A stretch of 64,000 nt of DNA from Thraustochytrium sp. TN22 (GCA_013306675.1 JABLUY010000182.1:1-64000), one strand, 5' to 3'. Shown: positions 38,707 to 49,508, numbered from the stretch's first letter. Notes: generated by a model from the sequence alone, not told the origin. Numbers and translations: made by a program.

Positions 38707-39195
38707 GGTCCGGCGCAACCAAACTTGACAGCGTTCAAGTCAGAAAAAGTCTTATGTTTCTCCTTCAGCTTGACTTGGTTGAGCGAGCTCAGACTCCGAA
38801 AGAGAGGTCTTCGGGTCACGAATTTGTACTCTGCGTCTGTCGTGTGCAAGGATCCTGGCCTCCGAGTCGCTGTCGGTCGCCTGCCTTGCCCGCCCGGGGC
38901 CCTTGTTCGAGGTCGACCTTGAGGAAGAGCTGCAAAAAGCGCTTTCGGGCCGGATTTTTTGGCTCGGCAAACCGCACCAGCACTGCCAGCGCTGCCAGCA
39001 CTGCTACAGCGCGTTCAGGTCCTCCGCAACACTGCAAGGCGTGGAGCTCCTGTCAGGATGCCTCATCGGACGAGAGACGTCGGACGCGAGGACGCGGCGG
39101 GGCTCATCTTTGGCAAAATCAAAACCGCAGCAAGTCGGCTGCGCCGCACTGCGCCGCTGCGCTGCGCTGCGCTGCGCTGCGCTGCCGGCAGGAGG
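38707..39195. other. Intergenic region between P450-7 and P450-8
   Basis: 489 bases. It contains a GCGCTGC repeat (about 39145-39185) next to the P450-8 start. No coding sequence is supported. Confidence 0.55.
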
Positions 39196-40994
39196 ATGAT
39201 GATGGCAAGGGCAGAGCGCGGCGCGGGCGCCGCGGCGCGAGCCTTCACGTTGCGGGCGCTCGCGTCGTCGAGCGTGAGCGCGGGCGCGGCGGCAGCCGCG
39301 ACGACGGGGTCCGCAGGGCGGTACAAGCCCACGCACGACTCGGAGGACGCAAGGCGGAAGCGGGCCCCGCGGGAAATCGAAGAGGTGGCAGGGCCGGGCT
39401 GGCGCTTCGTCGTGCAGAGCTTGGGCGACCCGGTCAAGGCCTACACGAAGGCGTACGAGGAGTACGGCAGGAGCAACGGCGTGGCCACGGTGCGAGGACC
39501 CACGCTGAAGCGCGAGCTCCTGGTCTTCGACCATGAAGGTACGTTCGCGCCAGAGGACTCCATGGCCCGCGGGGGCTGAGAGACAGTCTGACTGAAATGG
39601 AGCGCGTTGGCGTCGCAGACGTCGTGCACCTGCTGCACAACGAGGGAGCTCACGTCACCGGCGGGTCTGCAATCATTGGCACGCTGAGAGAGTACCGACG
39701 CGAGCGCGGCGGCGATGGCCCAGACAACGTCAGTCTGCGGTTGTCGCAGACCGGTCCGGAGCAGCGAGCGATACGGCAGAAGCTGCAGCATGGCATCAAC
39801 ACCAGCGCGTGCTCCGCCTACATCCCTGCCCTGGTCGCCGCCGCGGAGCATGCCGTTGACATGGTTGAACACTACGAAACGAGCCTTGATGCCTGGTCGC
39901 CCTATGCGTACGTAGCCGTGCTGTACCGCAGCACACCTTGCTCCGTTCTCCGGGGACTGATGAACGAACGCTACGTGACGCAGCATCTTCGACCTCTTTT
40001 GCTCGATGATGCTGGGTGTGAACCCCAAGACCGTCGACCCGAAGAGCGAACACCCGCTCAAGGAACTCATTGACCTCGATAATCAGGGCCTGCGCCTGGC
40101 CATTCTGCGTGAGTTTCTGCCGAGGTTTGCGCATCCTTACAATGCGCGCAAGAAGATGTTCTCGGCATTGGACAGGATTCAAGAACTCGCGCGCCCGTAC
40201 ATTCGGAGTATCGACACCAGCAAAGCCTACCCGCCATGCTACTTGGGCGATCTCAAGACGACTCTCACCGAGCAGCAGCTGGAGAAGGTCCTCGGGGGGC
40301 TTTTGTCCGCGTACGTTGTCCGCATTTTCTTTTCGGGTCGGTTCAAGTCGGTCGCAGCAGACTTACATTGTATGACTTCTTCCGAAGCGGCATCGGCACG
40401 ACCGCCAACGCTTGGACCTGGTTTCTCGTCGCGCTCGCACGCCATCCCGCCGAGCAGGCGAAGCTGCGCGAGGCGATCGTCTCGGGACTGGGCGACCAGC
40501 CTTACTCCATGAGCACCAAGCTACCGTACCTTGACGCCTGGGTGAGCGAGGCGTACCGCGTCTACCCACCCACGCCCATCAGCACCCGGCGCAAGCTGTC
40601 TCACGAGGTTGTGCTGCCCAAGAGCAACGTGCGTGTCCCCGCTGGCACGTGGATGGACATTGTGCCATCGTACGTCATGCGGGACACCTCCATCTTTCCA
40701 GATGCGGACGAGTTCAAGCCGGAGCGGTATCTGCGCGAGAACATGCGCAAGCGCAAGGGCTGCCCTGTGCAGTCGCAGGTCGACCTCCCGCTCGCCAAGC
40801 ATCCCTTCGGCTTCGGCTCACGTTCCTGCCTCGGCCGCGTCGTCGCTACGCAGGAGCTGCGCATCATGCTATGCGCGTTCCTCCGTCGATATGAGGTGCT
40901 TCAGGAACCGCCTGGCCAGGACCGCCCAGCCTGTAAGCGTTCCGTGACCACCACTACCGATCCTTTTCCGCAGCTCCGGTTGCGCCGCCTCTGA
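39196..40994 (+). CDS. Cytochrome P450, group B, four exons (P450-8)
   Basis: Exons 39196-39538, 39619-39907, 39984-40310 and 40388-40994 join to 521 residues with no frame break. Introns use GT donors (GTACGT, once GTACGTT) and CAG or AAG acceptors at the same three positions as P450-7. The leader (MMMARAERGAGAAARAFTLR) is presequence-like. Landmarks are I-helix GIGTTANAWTW, ExxR in SEAYRVYP, PDADEFKPERYL, and heme loop FGFGSRSCLGRV with Cys467. GCPVQSQVDLP lies at the family spacing of 22. The FGFGSR-x-CLGR loop recalls animal mitochondrial-clan P450s (CYP11/24/27), but that is resemblance only. The substrate is unknown. Confidence 0.92.
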
Positions 40995-41206
40995 TCACAC
41001 TGCAGGGACAATGACAACAACTTCTTATGCAAGTGTCTCACGTTCATGCGCAAGCGAGAGCGGCCACGGGCGGAAGCAAATATCTCATCTCGGATGAGGC
41101 TCGCTTTGTGCTGGTGCCACGGCAAGAGTAGCAGCAGGCTTCGCGTGACCAGTTGGAGGTGACTTAGGGTCGCATCGTGTCACGTGTCGCTGCCGCGGCG
41201 GTGAGG

Positions 41207-42793
41207 TCATTCGTGCGCGAGCGGGCGCAAGTACATGGGCGGGACCGGGTTGGGGATGCGTTGGCTCGTGAGACGCATGCCGGGGTAGGCCTGGTTCGGG
41301 TCCTTGAGGACGATCTCGTAGCGCTGCAGCAGCTCCGCGAGCAACACGTTAAGCATGAGCTGTGCGCCGCGCTTGCCGGCACAGTTGTGCGAAGAGCCGC
41401 CGAAGGCGTCACGGCCGGCGGGCCCGTCCAGCGCGGCGCTCATTGGGCAACCTGCTGCCTTGCGGCTGCGCACCGCATCCCGCAGATAGCGTGCCGGGTC
41501 GAAGGTGTCGGCATCCGGGACGATGGTTGGGTCGCGACCCGCGTAGCGCGGCGCCATCTCGATCTTGGTGCCCTCGGGCACGCGGACATTGGTGGACGGC
41601 AAAACAATGTCGTGATGGAAGCTGCGCATGGTCATGACGGGCGAAGAGGGGCACACGCGGTTGAGCTCGCGCAAATATGCATTCAGGTAGGGCGTCTCGG
41701 CGCTCCTCCTGTACGGCCCGCCACCCAGAGCCTTTTGCAGGTCCGCGCGGAGCTCGTCTTGCACCTTGGGGTTGAAAGCGAGTGCGACAAGCGAGTGCTG
41801 TAGGGTAGCCGCAACCCCGGAGGGCCCGAGGGGCAGGAGAAAGGCGATCACATTGAGCAGTTCGCCGTCGCTCAGGCCCTGCGCGTGCAGGTCAGAGAAC
41901 CAGCACGGTGGCAGGTCGTCGCGCTTGCACAGGTCGCGCACATCGTCCTGCACGATCTCACGGATGCGGTCAAGCCCCGCCGACATCTTGGCGTAGCCGT
42001 TCCATGGCTGAAGGAACCAGGGGAAGAAGGCCAGCCGGAGGGCGTAGCCCACGCTTGTCTCATCAAGCTCCTCGAGCTCCTTGTAAGGGCTCGGGTCGTC
42101 CGGGTCCACGATTCCCGGGCTCTTGCCCAGCAAGAGCGTCGTGAAGAGTTCATATGCGCTTCGAGATGCCCATAGGCCGACTTGGTCCGGTTCATACTGC
42201 GCAGCGTGATCCACGCAGAGGCGCGCTGCCGCCTGCATCGTAGGCTCGTAGTTGCCCACGGCGCTCGAGTTGATGCCGTGCGTCACAAGCGACCTGGCCT
42301 TTTTCCACGGCTCGCCCGTCGCAAAGAGGCCGCCCATCACATTGTTCCCCGCCGGCCCGTCCTTCTCCTCGAAGTACCGCTGCATCGGCGTCAGGCGGAG
42401 CACGCCCTGCGACTCCATACCGAGTGTGGCCGCCTCTTCGCGCAGCACGTGCTGGCAGTCCTTCTGTTCAAAGAGGATGATCTTCTCCTTGCCGTCCGCG
42501 TCCGGCGCCCGCAAGGCGCCGTGCTCGCGGCCGCCGGCCTCGCGGTACAGGTGCTCGAAGCTGGCCACCGGGTCAAAGACCATCTTCGCCAGCCACAGGT
42601 ATCCCGGGCTCGGCAGCGCCGACATCTCACGCGGCGCAGCGCCCGCGTGCGTGTCGCTCGCGCCGTCCTCGCGGGGGTCGTTCTCCTCGCTTCTCGCGGC
42701 CGCCGCCTCGCTCCTGGCCGAGCTCAGCCATCGCGCCCCGCCGCTCCTCCGCAGGGCGTGCCGCGCCGCGACGCCGCGCGGCACCAGCATCAT
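41207..42793 (-). CDS. Cytochrome P450, group A, with atypical I-helix (P450-9)
   Basis: 528 residues from ATG ATG at 42793, intronless. The leader MMLVPRGVAARHALRRSGGARWLSS is a clear presequence-like segment. Landmarks are PREMSALPSPGY, ExxR in RELNRVCP, PDADTFDPARYL and heme loop FGGSSHNCAGKR with Cys471. GCPMSAALDGP has the family spacing. The I-helix reads LPLGPSGVAATLQHSLVAL, so the Gly-Thr-Thr of most paralogues is missing, as in P450-4. It is separated from the other group A genes by the two group B genes P450-7 and -8, and converges on P450-8 with 212 bases between stop codons. It is the most divergent group A member. Confidence 0.91.
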   Translation of the reverse strand: MMLVPRGVAARHALRRSGGARWLSSARSEAAAARSEENDPREDGASDTHAGAAPREMSALPSPGYLWLAKMVFDPVASFEHLYREAGGREHGALRAPDADGKEKIILFEQKDCQHVLREEAATLGMESQGVLRLTPMQRYFEEKDGPAGNNVMGGLFATGEPWKKARSLVTHGINSSAVGNYEPTMQAAARLCVDHAAQYEPDQVGLWASRSAYELFTTLLLGKSPGIVDPDDPSPYKELEELDETSVGYALRLAFFPWFLQPWNGYAKMSAGLDRIREIVQDDVRDLCKRDDLPPCWFSDLHAQGLSDGELLNVIAFLLPLGPSGVAATLQHSLVALAFNPKVQDELRADLQKALGGGPYRRSAETPYLNAYLRELNRVCPSSPVMTMRSFHHDIVLPSTNVRVPEGTKIEMAPRYAGRDPTIVPDADTFDPARYLRDAVRSRKAAGCPMSAALDGPAGRDAFGGSSHNCAGKRGAQLMLNVLLAELLQRYEIVLKDPNQAYPGMRLTSQRIPNPVPPMYLRPLAHE

Positions 42794-43730
42794 CGTTTCT
42801 GCGTCGCGTCCGCGCCCGGCCGCCTGCAGTGCAGTGAGCCCGTCGCCGTCGGGCCAGGCTCACGCGATTTGATTTGATTCTGCGCTCTTGAAGTTGTGTT
42901 GCCACGGCCGCCGCACGTGCCGTGTGCAGTGCAGTGCAGTGCAGCGCGAGTCAGTCAAAGTCGGCCGCCACCGCAAAAGCCGCGATACCGTGACTCGGAC
43001 TCGGACTCGGACGCTTCGCAGTTGACGGGGACCCCGAACCCGGCGGCGCTCCGGCACAGTCTGCACTGCAAGCCGGCCGCCGCGGCTGCGATGACTAGTA
43101 GCTAGAAGGAGTACAAGTTAAAATACTTCGAGTTGACAGCAGAAGGCGGCCGGCCACTGGCAGGGACGAGGGCGCACCAAGTCGGGCTGGGCCTGTCTGG
43201 ACGCCTGGCCGCCCCGTCGTGGGTGCCACGCTGCTTCCGCCGCGTGCCTGGCTCCCGGCGCGGGCTCAGCGTCCAGGCCGTGCGCCACATCCGCGTCGCG
43301 CTTCGTGTCGTCTCGTGTCGTCTCGTCTCGTGTCGTGTCGTGAGTCGTGTCGTGTCGTCTCGTCTCGTCTCGTCTCGTCTCGTCTCGTCTCGTGTCGTCT
43401 CGTGTCGTCTCGTCTCGTCTCGTCTCGTCGCTCCGCCGCCCGTCATCGCTCTCCGGCGCCCTCTGCGCGCTCGCCGTCGCGGCGGGACCGCCGCAGGCCG
43501 TCCCGCCGCGGCCGGCTCTGCGCCCGCGCCGATGACGACTCCGATGTACTTGGCCTGAATCAAAACGCAAACGCAAGTTGAAGCCGATCGGCCGGCGGCA
43601 GAGCGCCTGACCGCCGCGGCCGCGGCCCGCGATCGGTCGGCCGCGCGGCGGGCAGGCGAAGGAGGCGCAGGCGCGGGCGCGCGGGCGCGGGGCCGCGGCC
43701 TGCCTGCCCCTGCCTGGGGAGGCGGGCAGA
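42794..43730. other. Divergent intergenic region with a long microsatellite
   Basis: 937 bases between the start of P450-9 and the start of the next plus-strand gene. About 130 bases of it are a pentanucleotide repeat (listed separately). Open frames over that repeat are artefacts of its composition. Confidence 0.65.
43303..43433. repeat. TCTCG/TGTCG pentanucleotide microsatellite
   Basis: About 26 five-base units of TCTCG and TGTCG. The two unit types alternate in blocks. The tract lies in the control region between P450-9 and the polytopic protein gene. Confidence 0.95.
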
Positions 43731-43836
43731 ATGGCGAGGGCGGCTCCGGGACACTGCGCGGTGGCGCGTTGGGACGGGACGGCCAGCGCGAGCCCGAGCG
43801 CGAGCGCGAGCGCGAGCGCGAGCGCGGGCGCGCGCC

Positions 43837-43871
<35 letters not shown>

Positions 43872-45479
43872 AAGCGAGAGGAGCCGCGGGCGAGCGCGAA
43901 GGGGATGCCGACGGTGGGCGTGGCTCGCAGGGCGCGCCTGCCGCCTCTGCGGCCGCTGCTGCGCAGGCGCGGGTCGTCGACCGCGGCCGTGGGCGCGGCG
44001 GTCGCGGCGGCGCCGCGGCCGGCCGCCGACCACGGCGAGCAGACCAAGGCCCTGGGCGCCGCCTGCGCCACGGCGAAGACGCCGCTCCAGGCGCTGCTGG
44101 CCGTCATTCAGAGGCCGGCCACGACGCTGGACGTGCTGGGCGACGGCGTGGTGTGGGAGCCCGCCTTTCTGGAGGCGTGGCTGGCGGCCGTGCGGCAAGT
44201 GCTCACGGACGAGGGGCGAGAGGCGGCCGCCGTGGCGTACCTGGCGACGCGCGCCATGCACCTGCAGTGCGACGTGGCGTTTGAGCGCGCGCACGTGGAG
44301 GTGTTCTTGGCGAGCGGCAAGCTGAGCGCAGACGAGGTCGTGCGCGCCTCCTCGGGCGACACGCTGCTCATGGAGCTGGTGCGCGACCATCAACCGGCGT
44401 TCGCCGTCGTCGACCACCTGCTGCAGGCGAGCCCGGTGGCGCCCAATCCGCGCAAGCTCAACGCGCAGGGCCAGACGGCGCTCGCGGTCCTGCTCGAAAA
44501 TCTGTGCGGCGTGGACTTCTTCGACGACTTTGTCGAGGTCGGCACGAACCCCTGCTTCACGGCCGAGGTCCTCGGCGCGCTCGCCAGCCTTGAGAAGCTG
44601 GGCTACCAGGCCTGCCTGTCTACGAGCGAGCTCGCGCGCTTCGCGGACCGCCTGGGCGCCGCCATCCACCGCTGGGAGACGCACTTTGACGCGCTCTGCA
44701 GTCCAGTCAACATCCGCAACCACGTCGACAGTTTGCAGCACATGCAGCCGCCCTCCGCGGCGCACGCCAGGAGCAACCGCAAGATTGCGCGCTCCTTCCA
44801 GCTCGCGCTGCAGTACCATGCCGAGGAGGTCAACGCGCGCGGTACCAAGGTCATCGGGCTTCTCACCAGGGTGCGCAAGTCTCTGCTCAAGCGCCTGCAC
44901 GCTCGCCGCGCCGAGTCGCCCCCGCCTCGCGCTGACCCGCAGGCCGCGCAGCGGGGCTTCACGGCCGCCTCGCTGGTCCACCGCGTTCTCGCGACGGCCC
45001 GCGCGGGTGTCCACGCCGCGGTTCCCTCCCGCGTTGCGTTCCTGGCGCCGGTGCGGGGCTGCTGGTCTTTTCCGTCGCCGGGCACCGCCCTCCTGGCGCT
45101 GGCCGTCGCGGAGCTCGTGGTGGGCGCCTTTTTCGTGGCCTTGACCTGCCACGAGGACACCAGCACGCGCACCTGCCGCAGCCACGAGCAGTGGCTGCTC
45201 GCCGCCTCGCTCGGGCTCGCCGTGTTGCTCCTGGTCGCGTCCGCCTCGGCCGCCTGGAGCGAGCGCGTGCAGAAGCTGGCGGTCTGCATGCTGACCATCT
45301 CGACCGCGTACAGCGCGTTGCAAGCAAACCGCGGCTCGACACAGGACTCGCTGCGTGCCCTCGCACACGCCTGCGTCGCTCAGCAGTGCTATTTAGCGCT
45401 GGCGCGCGGCGACCAGGAGGCTTGCCAAGGTCCGCAGGAAGAGGAAGACCTTCTCTCCGTGCTGTGCGGGCCCCAGTGA
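43731..45479 (+). CDS. Polytopic membrane protein of unknown function, possible helical-repeat domain
   Basis: 582 residues from the ATG at 43731. An ATG at 43905 (MPTVGVARRARL) would skip a Ser/Ala and poly-Gly leader coded by GCGAGC and GGC repeats. Residues about 100-330 are helical. Segments such as GDTLLMELVRDHQPAFAVVDHLL and NPRKLNAQGQTALAVLLENL are reminiscent of ankyrin-type repeats but too divergent to assign. Residues about 440-540 carry two strong membrane segments (TALLALAVAELVVGAFFVAL and WLLAASLGLAVLLLVASASA) and perhaps a third. I do not recognise the family. It lies within the P450 array, but nothing ties it functionally to the P450s. Confidence 0.72.
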
Positions 45480-45730
45480 AGATCCACCCCGCCGCAGCGT
45501 GTTCTGCCTGATCCGCCGCAACTCTTTGAACCTTATTTAGTTAGCCTCCTAAAGTGGTGCCCGGACCCGTATCACCACCGGAGGCCGTCACCGCAGAGTT
45601 GCAATAGACACAGACACACAGACACACGCGCACACAATAGAATAGAAACAATGACCATAAACGATTGGACTCTACGGGGCGAGACGCATAGACATCCTGA
45701 CAAACTGCGATGGGAGCGCGAAGGACACGG

Positions 45731-47185
45731 TCAGAGCCTGCTCAGGCTCTTGCGCGGCACGCGCTGCGGCGTCTCGGTGCCAGCAACACGTTTGGGCACG
45801 TTCTGGAACTCTGTGCCGTCGGCGAGCTCCTCCGCAACGATCTCGGCAACATCGGCGCGGCAGCGAGCGCCCTGGCAGTTGCCCATGCCGGCGCGGCAGC
45901 GCCACTTGACGGCGTCTGTAGAGGTGATGGGAATGCCGGCCTGGCGGATGGACTGCCGAATCGCCGCCTCGCTCACCTGCTCACAGTGGCACACAATGCG
46001 GCTCGCCTTGTCCGCAACCACCTCGGGCTGGTGCAACGGGTGGCGGCGCGAAGGCTGAAAGTCGCCGCGCGGGCGGATCGCCAGACCACAGCCGGCCAGG
46101 AGGTCCCGCACCATCTGGGCGATGGCCGGCGAACTGGTCAGGCCTGGGCTCTCGATTCCAGCGGCGTGAATGAAACGCGGCAGGGTGGCGTCCGGCTCGA
46201 TGATGAAGCCTCGACCCGAGCGCGCACGCAGACCGGAGAAGCTTGTCAAATTCTGCCGTGTGTCCAGGTGCGGCACGGAGCGGCGAGCGGCCCAGGCCAC
46301 GTAGGCCAGCTCCTGCATGTCGGTGGACCGGTCCTCCTTCGACTCCTGCTCCGCGGCCGAGGGCCCGAGCAAAAGGTTGCCCGATACGGTGGGCGAGACC
46401 AAGATGCCCTTGCCCCAGCGAACCGTAGGGCACTGGAAAATGACCGTGTTTGCCATGTGGCCCTGCGACTTCTCCAGCAGCACGTACTGGCCCTTGCGCG
46501 GCAGAATCTTGTACGAAGTACCGGCGCCCGCCAGGCTTGCCACCGTGTCGGCGTACAGACCGGCCGCGTTCACCACATAATTGGCGTACACGACAGCGCC
46601 CTCGCGCGTCTCCAGGCGGTACACCTCTTCGCCGCCACGCAGCGGGCGCACGCGGTCAATGCTCACGACCTCGGCGCTCACGCGGACTTGGGCGCCGTTG
46701 GCGATCGCGTTCTCTGCGAGCGCGAAGCAGTACTCGTACGGACTCACGATGCCTGCGCTCGGGCAGTGGAGTGCCGCACGCACGCCCACGCTCACGTGCG
46801 GCTCCATGGCGCGCACCTGGTCCCCGTCGAGCATCTTCAGGTCATCCACGCCATTCAGTCGGCCGTTTTCCATCAGGTTCTCCAGCTCGCCCACCTCCTG
46901 CTCCGTGAAGGCGAGCACGAGCGAACCGATCTGCTGAAAGCCAAAGTCCAGCTCCGCGTTGAGCTGAGCGAACTGACGGTTGCCGCGCCGGCTCAGATCG
47001 CCCTTGAGCGTCCCGTGCTTGGCGTCGTAGCCCCCGTGCACGATGCCGGAGTTCGCCTTGCTCGCGCCCTGCGCCAGGTCCGCCGCCTTCTCCAGCAGGA
47101 CCACCTTGACGTCCTCGAGCTTGCTCAGCTCGCGCGCCACGGCGCAACCCACCACACCGCCGCCCACCACCGCCACGGTCGCCAT
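45731..47185 (-). CDS. FAD-dependent oxidoreductase with C-terminal BFD-like [2Fe-2S] domain (GlpA-like)
   Basis: 484 residues from the ATG at 47185 (MATVAVVGGG). Further open frame upstream would add an Ala-rich leader and cannot be excluded. The Rossmann motif GGGVVG at residues 8-13 and ANSGIVHGGYD identify a DAO-superfamily flavoprotein of the glycerol-3-phosphate dehydrogenase/L-2-hydroxyglutarate oxidase kind. The C-terminus has four Cys placed as in BFD-like [2Fe-2S] domains: C399-x-C401 (VCHCEQ) and C437/C442 (GMGNCQGARC). This two-domain layout is common in bacterial GlpA-type proteins and in some protists. It oxidises a hydroxy acid or polyol phosphate and could pass electrons through the cluster. 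It lies between P450s; a role as their electron donor is speculation. Confidence 0.9.
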   Translation of the reverse strand: MATVAVVGGGVVGCAVARELSKLEDVKVVLLEKAADLAQGASKANSGIVHGGYDAKHGTLKGDLSRRGNRQFAQLNAELDFGFQQIGSLVLAFTEQEVGELENLMENGRLNGVDDLKMLDGDQVRAMEPHVSVGVRAALHCPSAGIVSPYEYCFALAENAIANGAQVRVSAEVVSIDRVRPLRGGEEVYRLETREGAVVYANYVVNAAGLYADTVASLAGAGTSYKILPRKGQYVLLEKSQGHMANTVIFQCPTVRWGKGILVSPTVSGNLLLGPSAAEQESKEDRSTDMQELAYVAWAARRSVPHLDTRQNLTSFSGLRARSGRGFIIEPDATLPRFIHAAGIESPGLTSSPAIAQMVRDLLAGCGLAIRPRGDFQPSRRHPLHQPEVVADKASRIVCHCEQVSEAAIRQSIRQAGIPITSTDAVKWRCRAGMGNCQGARCRADVAEIVAEELADGTEFQNVPKRVAGTETPQRVPRKSLSRL

Positions 47186-47766
47186 GCTCCAGGCCGTCGA
47201 AGCCGCCGCCGCTGCCGCCGCCGCTGCTGCCTTTGCGGCGCTGCAGAGATTGATGATGCTGTGCTGTAATGTCGGCCCGTCTGCCCTGCCTCCTCCTGTC
47301 CGGCTTCGAGTCGCCTGGTCCTTCAAGTTGGCAGTGCGGCGATGACGCGGCCCAAGCGTCCCGGCCGCGCAGGCTGCCGCTCTGGCGGACCAGGGCCAAG
47401 CATCAATCATGGCCAAACTGTTTGTTTGCCAGTGGCGCAAGGCAAGCAAGCGGTCTCTCGGTCCTGCTGCGTTTGGTAATAACACTTTTCCCTGGCAGCT
47501 GCGTGCTGCAGCGCATGGAGACGTGATGCAGGACCTTTTGCGTAGTAGTAGGGGCTGGACGGTGACAGCCTCCTGGTCGGAAAATGAAGCACGAAACGGT
47601 GGGGCTGCGCAGCTCCACAAAAACAAAAAAGAACTCAAGGGGACCATCTGAGCATAACTTGAAGTGCACTCGCTCTGCTCAGGCCTTGTCCTACACGTGG
47701 AGACTCGGCGTGCTGGCCGTGCACATGCAGAGCATGTCCCTGATGATGATTTTCCTTTCGTATATG
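47186..47766. other. Intergenic region between the flavoprotein gene and P450-10
   Basis: 581 bases. The minus-strand frame of the flavoprotein stays open through it, which gives some chance of an N-terminal extension. It also contains the start of the segment duplicated at 52.4 kb (from about 47760). Nothing else is seen. Confidence 0.55.
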
Positions 47767-49508
47767 TCAACCGAGGCGATGGAGGCGCACCTGAGGAAAG
47801 GGCTCCGGGACGCCGGTCAGGACGCGCTTAAAGGCAGGGCGCGGCTGGCCCACCGGGTCCTCCACCAGCTCGTACCGACGCAAAAATGTGCAAAGCAAGA
47901 TGCGCAGCTCCTGCGTGGCGACGACGCGGCCCAGGCAGGAGCGAGAGCCGAAGCCGAAGGCGTGCTTGGCCAGCGGGTTATCGAGCTGCGACTGGACAGG
48001 GCAGCCCTTGCGCTTCTGCTTGTTCTCGCGCAGGTACCGCTCCGGCTTGAACTCGTCCGCATCGGGAATCACCGAGGGGTCCCGCATGACGTACGTCGGG
48101 CAGAACTCCATGAAGGTACCGGCCGGCACGCGCAGGTTGCTCTTGGGTAGAATCACGTCGTGATCAAGCTTCCGCTTGGTGCTGGACGGCGTCGGCGGGT
48201 AGACACGGTATGTTTCAGCCACCCAGGCATCGAGATACGGAATCTTGGCGTCCATGGTGTACGGCTCGTCGCCAAGCGCCGCCATGATCTCCGTACGCAG
48301 CTTCGCTTGCTCCTCCGGATGCCGCGCGAGGGCGACGAGGAACCAGGTCCACACGCCGCTGGTTGTGCCAAGGCCGGCAGAGAGGAGCGAACCGACGATC
48401 TTCTCGGCCTGGTCCTCGGTGAGCGTCTCCTTGAGGTCCGCCAGGTAGCACGACGGATGATCAGCCTTCTCGTCCAGCTGCTTGACGTAGGGCTTGCCCA
48501 CTTCCGTCATCTTGTCCAAGGTGGCATACATTTTCTCGCGCGCCCGGAAAGGGTGGGTGAACCACGGCGTGAACTCGCGACGCACGGCGAGGTGGATGCC
48601 GCTATGCTCCAGTTCGATAAGCTCCTTGAGCGGGTGCGTACACGCAGGGTCGACAGTCTTGGGGTTCTCGCCGAGCATCATGGACGTGAAGAGGTCAAAG
48701 ACACTAAGATACGTGCGGGGCAAGCGGTGCGAGGCAAGCGGCGCGAGGCAGGCGAGCGCGAGAAGGTGAGGCGCGTCAGTTTGGTGCTGGTAGCCTTGCC
48801 GGCGCTCCAAGAAGAACTCACGTGTTTTGGGACCAGGTGCGCATGTCCTTCTCGTAAAGCTCCACCTTATCCACGGCATACTCCGCGGCGGCCGTAATGG
48901 TGGGGATGTAAGCGCTGCACGCGCCCGTGTTGATGCCGTGCTGCAGCTTTTGCCGGACCTCGCGCACAATAGGTCCGCTGCGGCCCAACTGCAGGCTCAG
49001 ATTATCCTCGTTGTCGCCGCCACGGTCCAGGTTGTACTCCTCCAGCGTGCGCAGGCTTGAGATGCCTACCGGGCAGACGCCCTCGTTGTGCATGACGTGC
49101 AGCATGTCTGCGTGTGGGTCCCGAGAAACCGGTCAGCGACTGCGCAAGCTTGGGAATGAAGCAGACAAACTCACCTTCCTGGTTGAACACCAGCAGCTCC
49201 TTCTCCAGCGTGGCCCCTCGCACGATCGCAACGCCGCCGTTGCCCTTGGCGTACTTTTCGTACACGTTCTTGTACGCGCTGACCGTGTCGCCCATGGCGT
49301 TCTCCTTCAAGAACCAGTAGCCCGGGCCCGGGACATCAGCCAGCTCACGGGGCGGCGGCACCTGCTCCTCGGGGCCCGCGTTCGTGACCACCTCCGTCGC
49401 CGCCGCCACGGTCGACTTGTAGGTCGACTTGTAGCGTGCCGCCGCTTGCACGGCCGCTCGCTGCTGTGTCGACACCCATGTGGCGGTCTTGACGCCGTGA
49501 CGCCACAT
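47767..49508 (-). CDS. Cytochrome P450, group B, three exons (P450-10)
   Basis: Exons in gene order are 49508-49175, 49107-48822 and 48703-47767. They join to 518 residues with no break. Introns are at the first two group B positions (after NQE, phase 1; before VFDLF, phase 2). The third group B intron is absent, so GSLLSAGLGTTSGVWTW is continuous. Leader MWRHGVKTATWVSTQQRAAV is presequence-like. ExxR is in AETYRVYP, the PERF type is PDADEFKPERYL, and the heme loop is FGFGSRSCLGRV with Cys463. GCPVQSQLDNP has the family spacing. It is nearly identical to P450-11 and lies in the same duplicated segment. Confidence 0.93.

Noticed and set aside
42896-43105. Small plus-strand frames over the GTGCAGTGCAGTGCAG repeat as a gene
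   Set aside because: They are short, repeat-driven and have no conserved features.
43560-45368. 602-residue minus-strand open frame opposite the polytopic protein
   Set aside because: Its composition is Arg/Ala/Gly/His-rich with no domain. The plus-strand frame has membrane segments and a natural amino-acid balance.
45710-47269. 519-residue plus-strand open frame opposite the flavoprotein
   Set aside because: The minus strand carries the unmistakable FAD and iron-sulfur motifs; the plus frame is a shadow.
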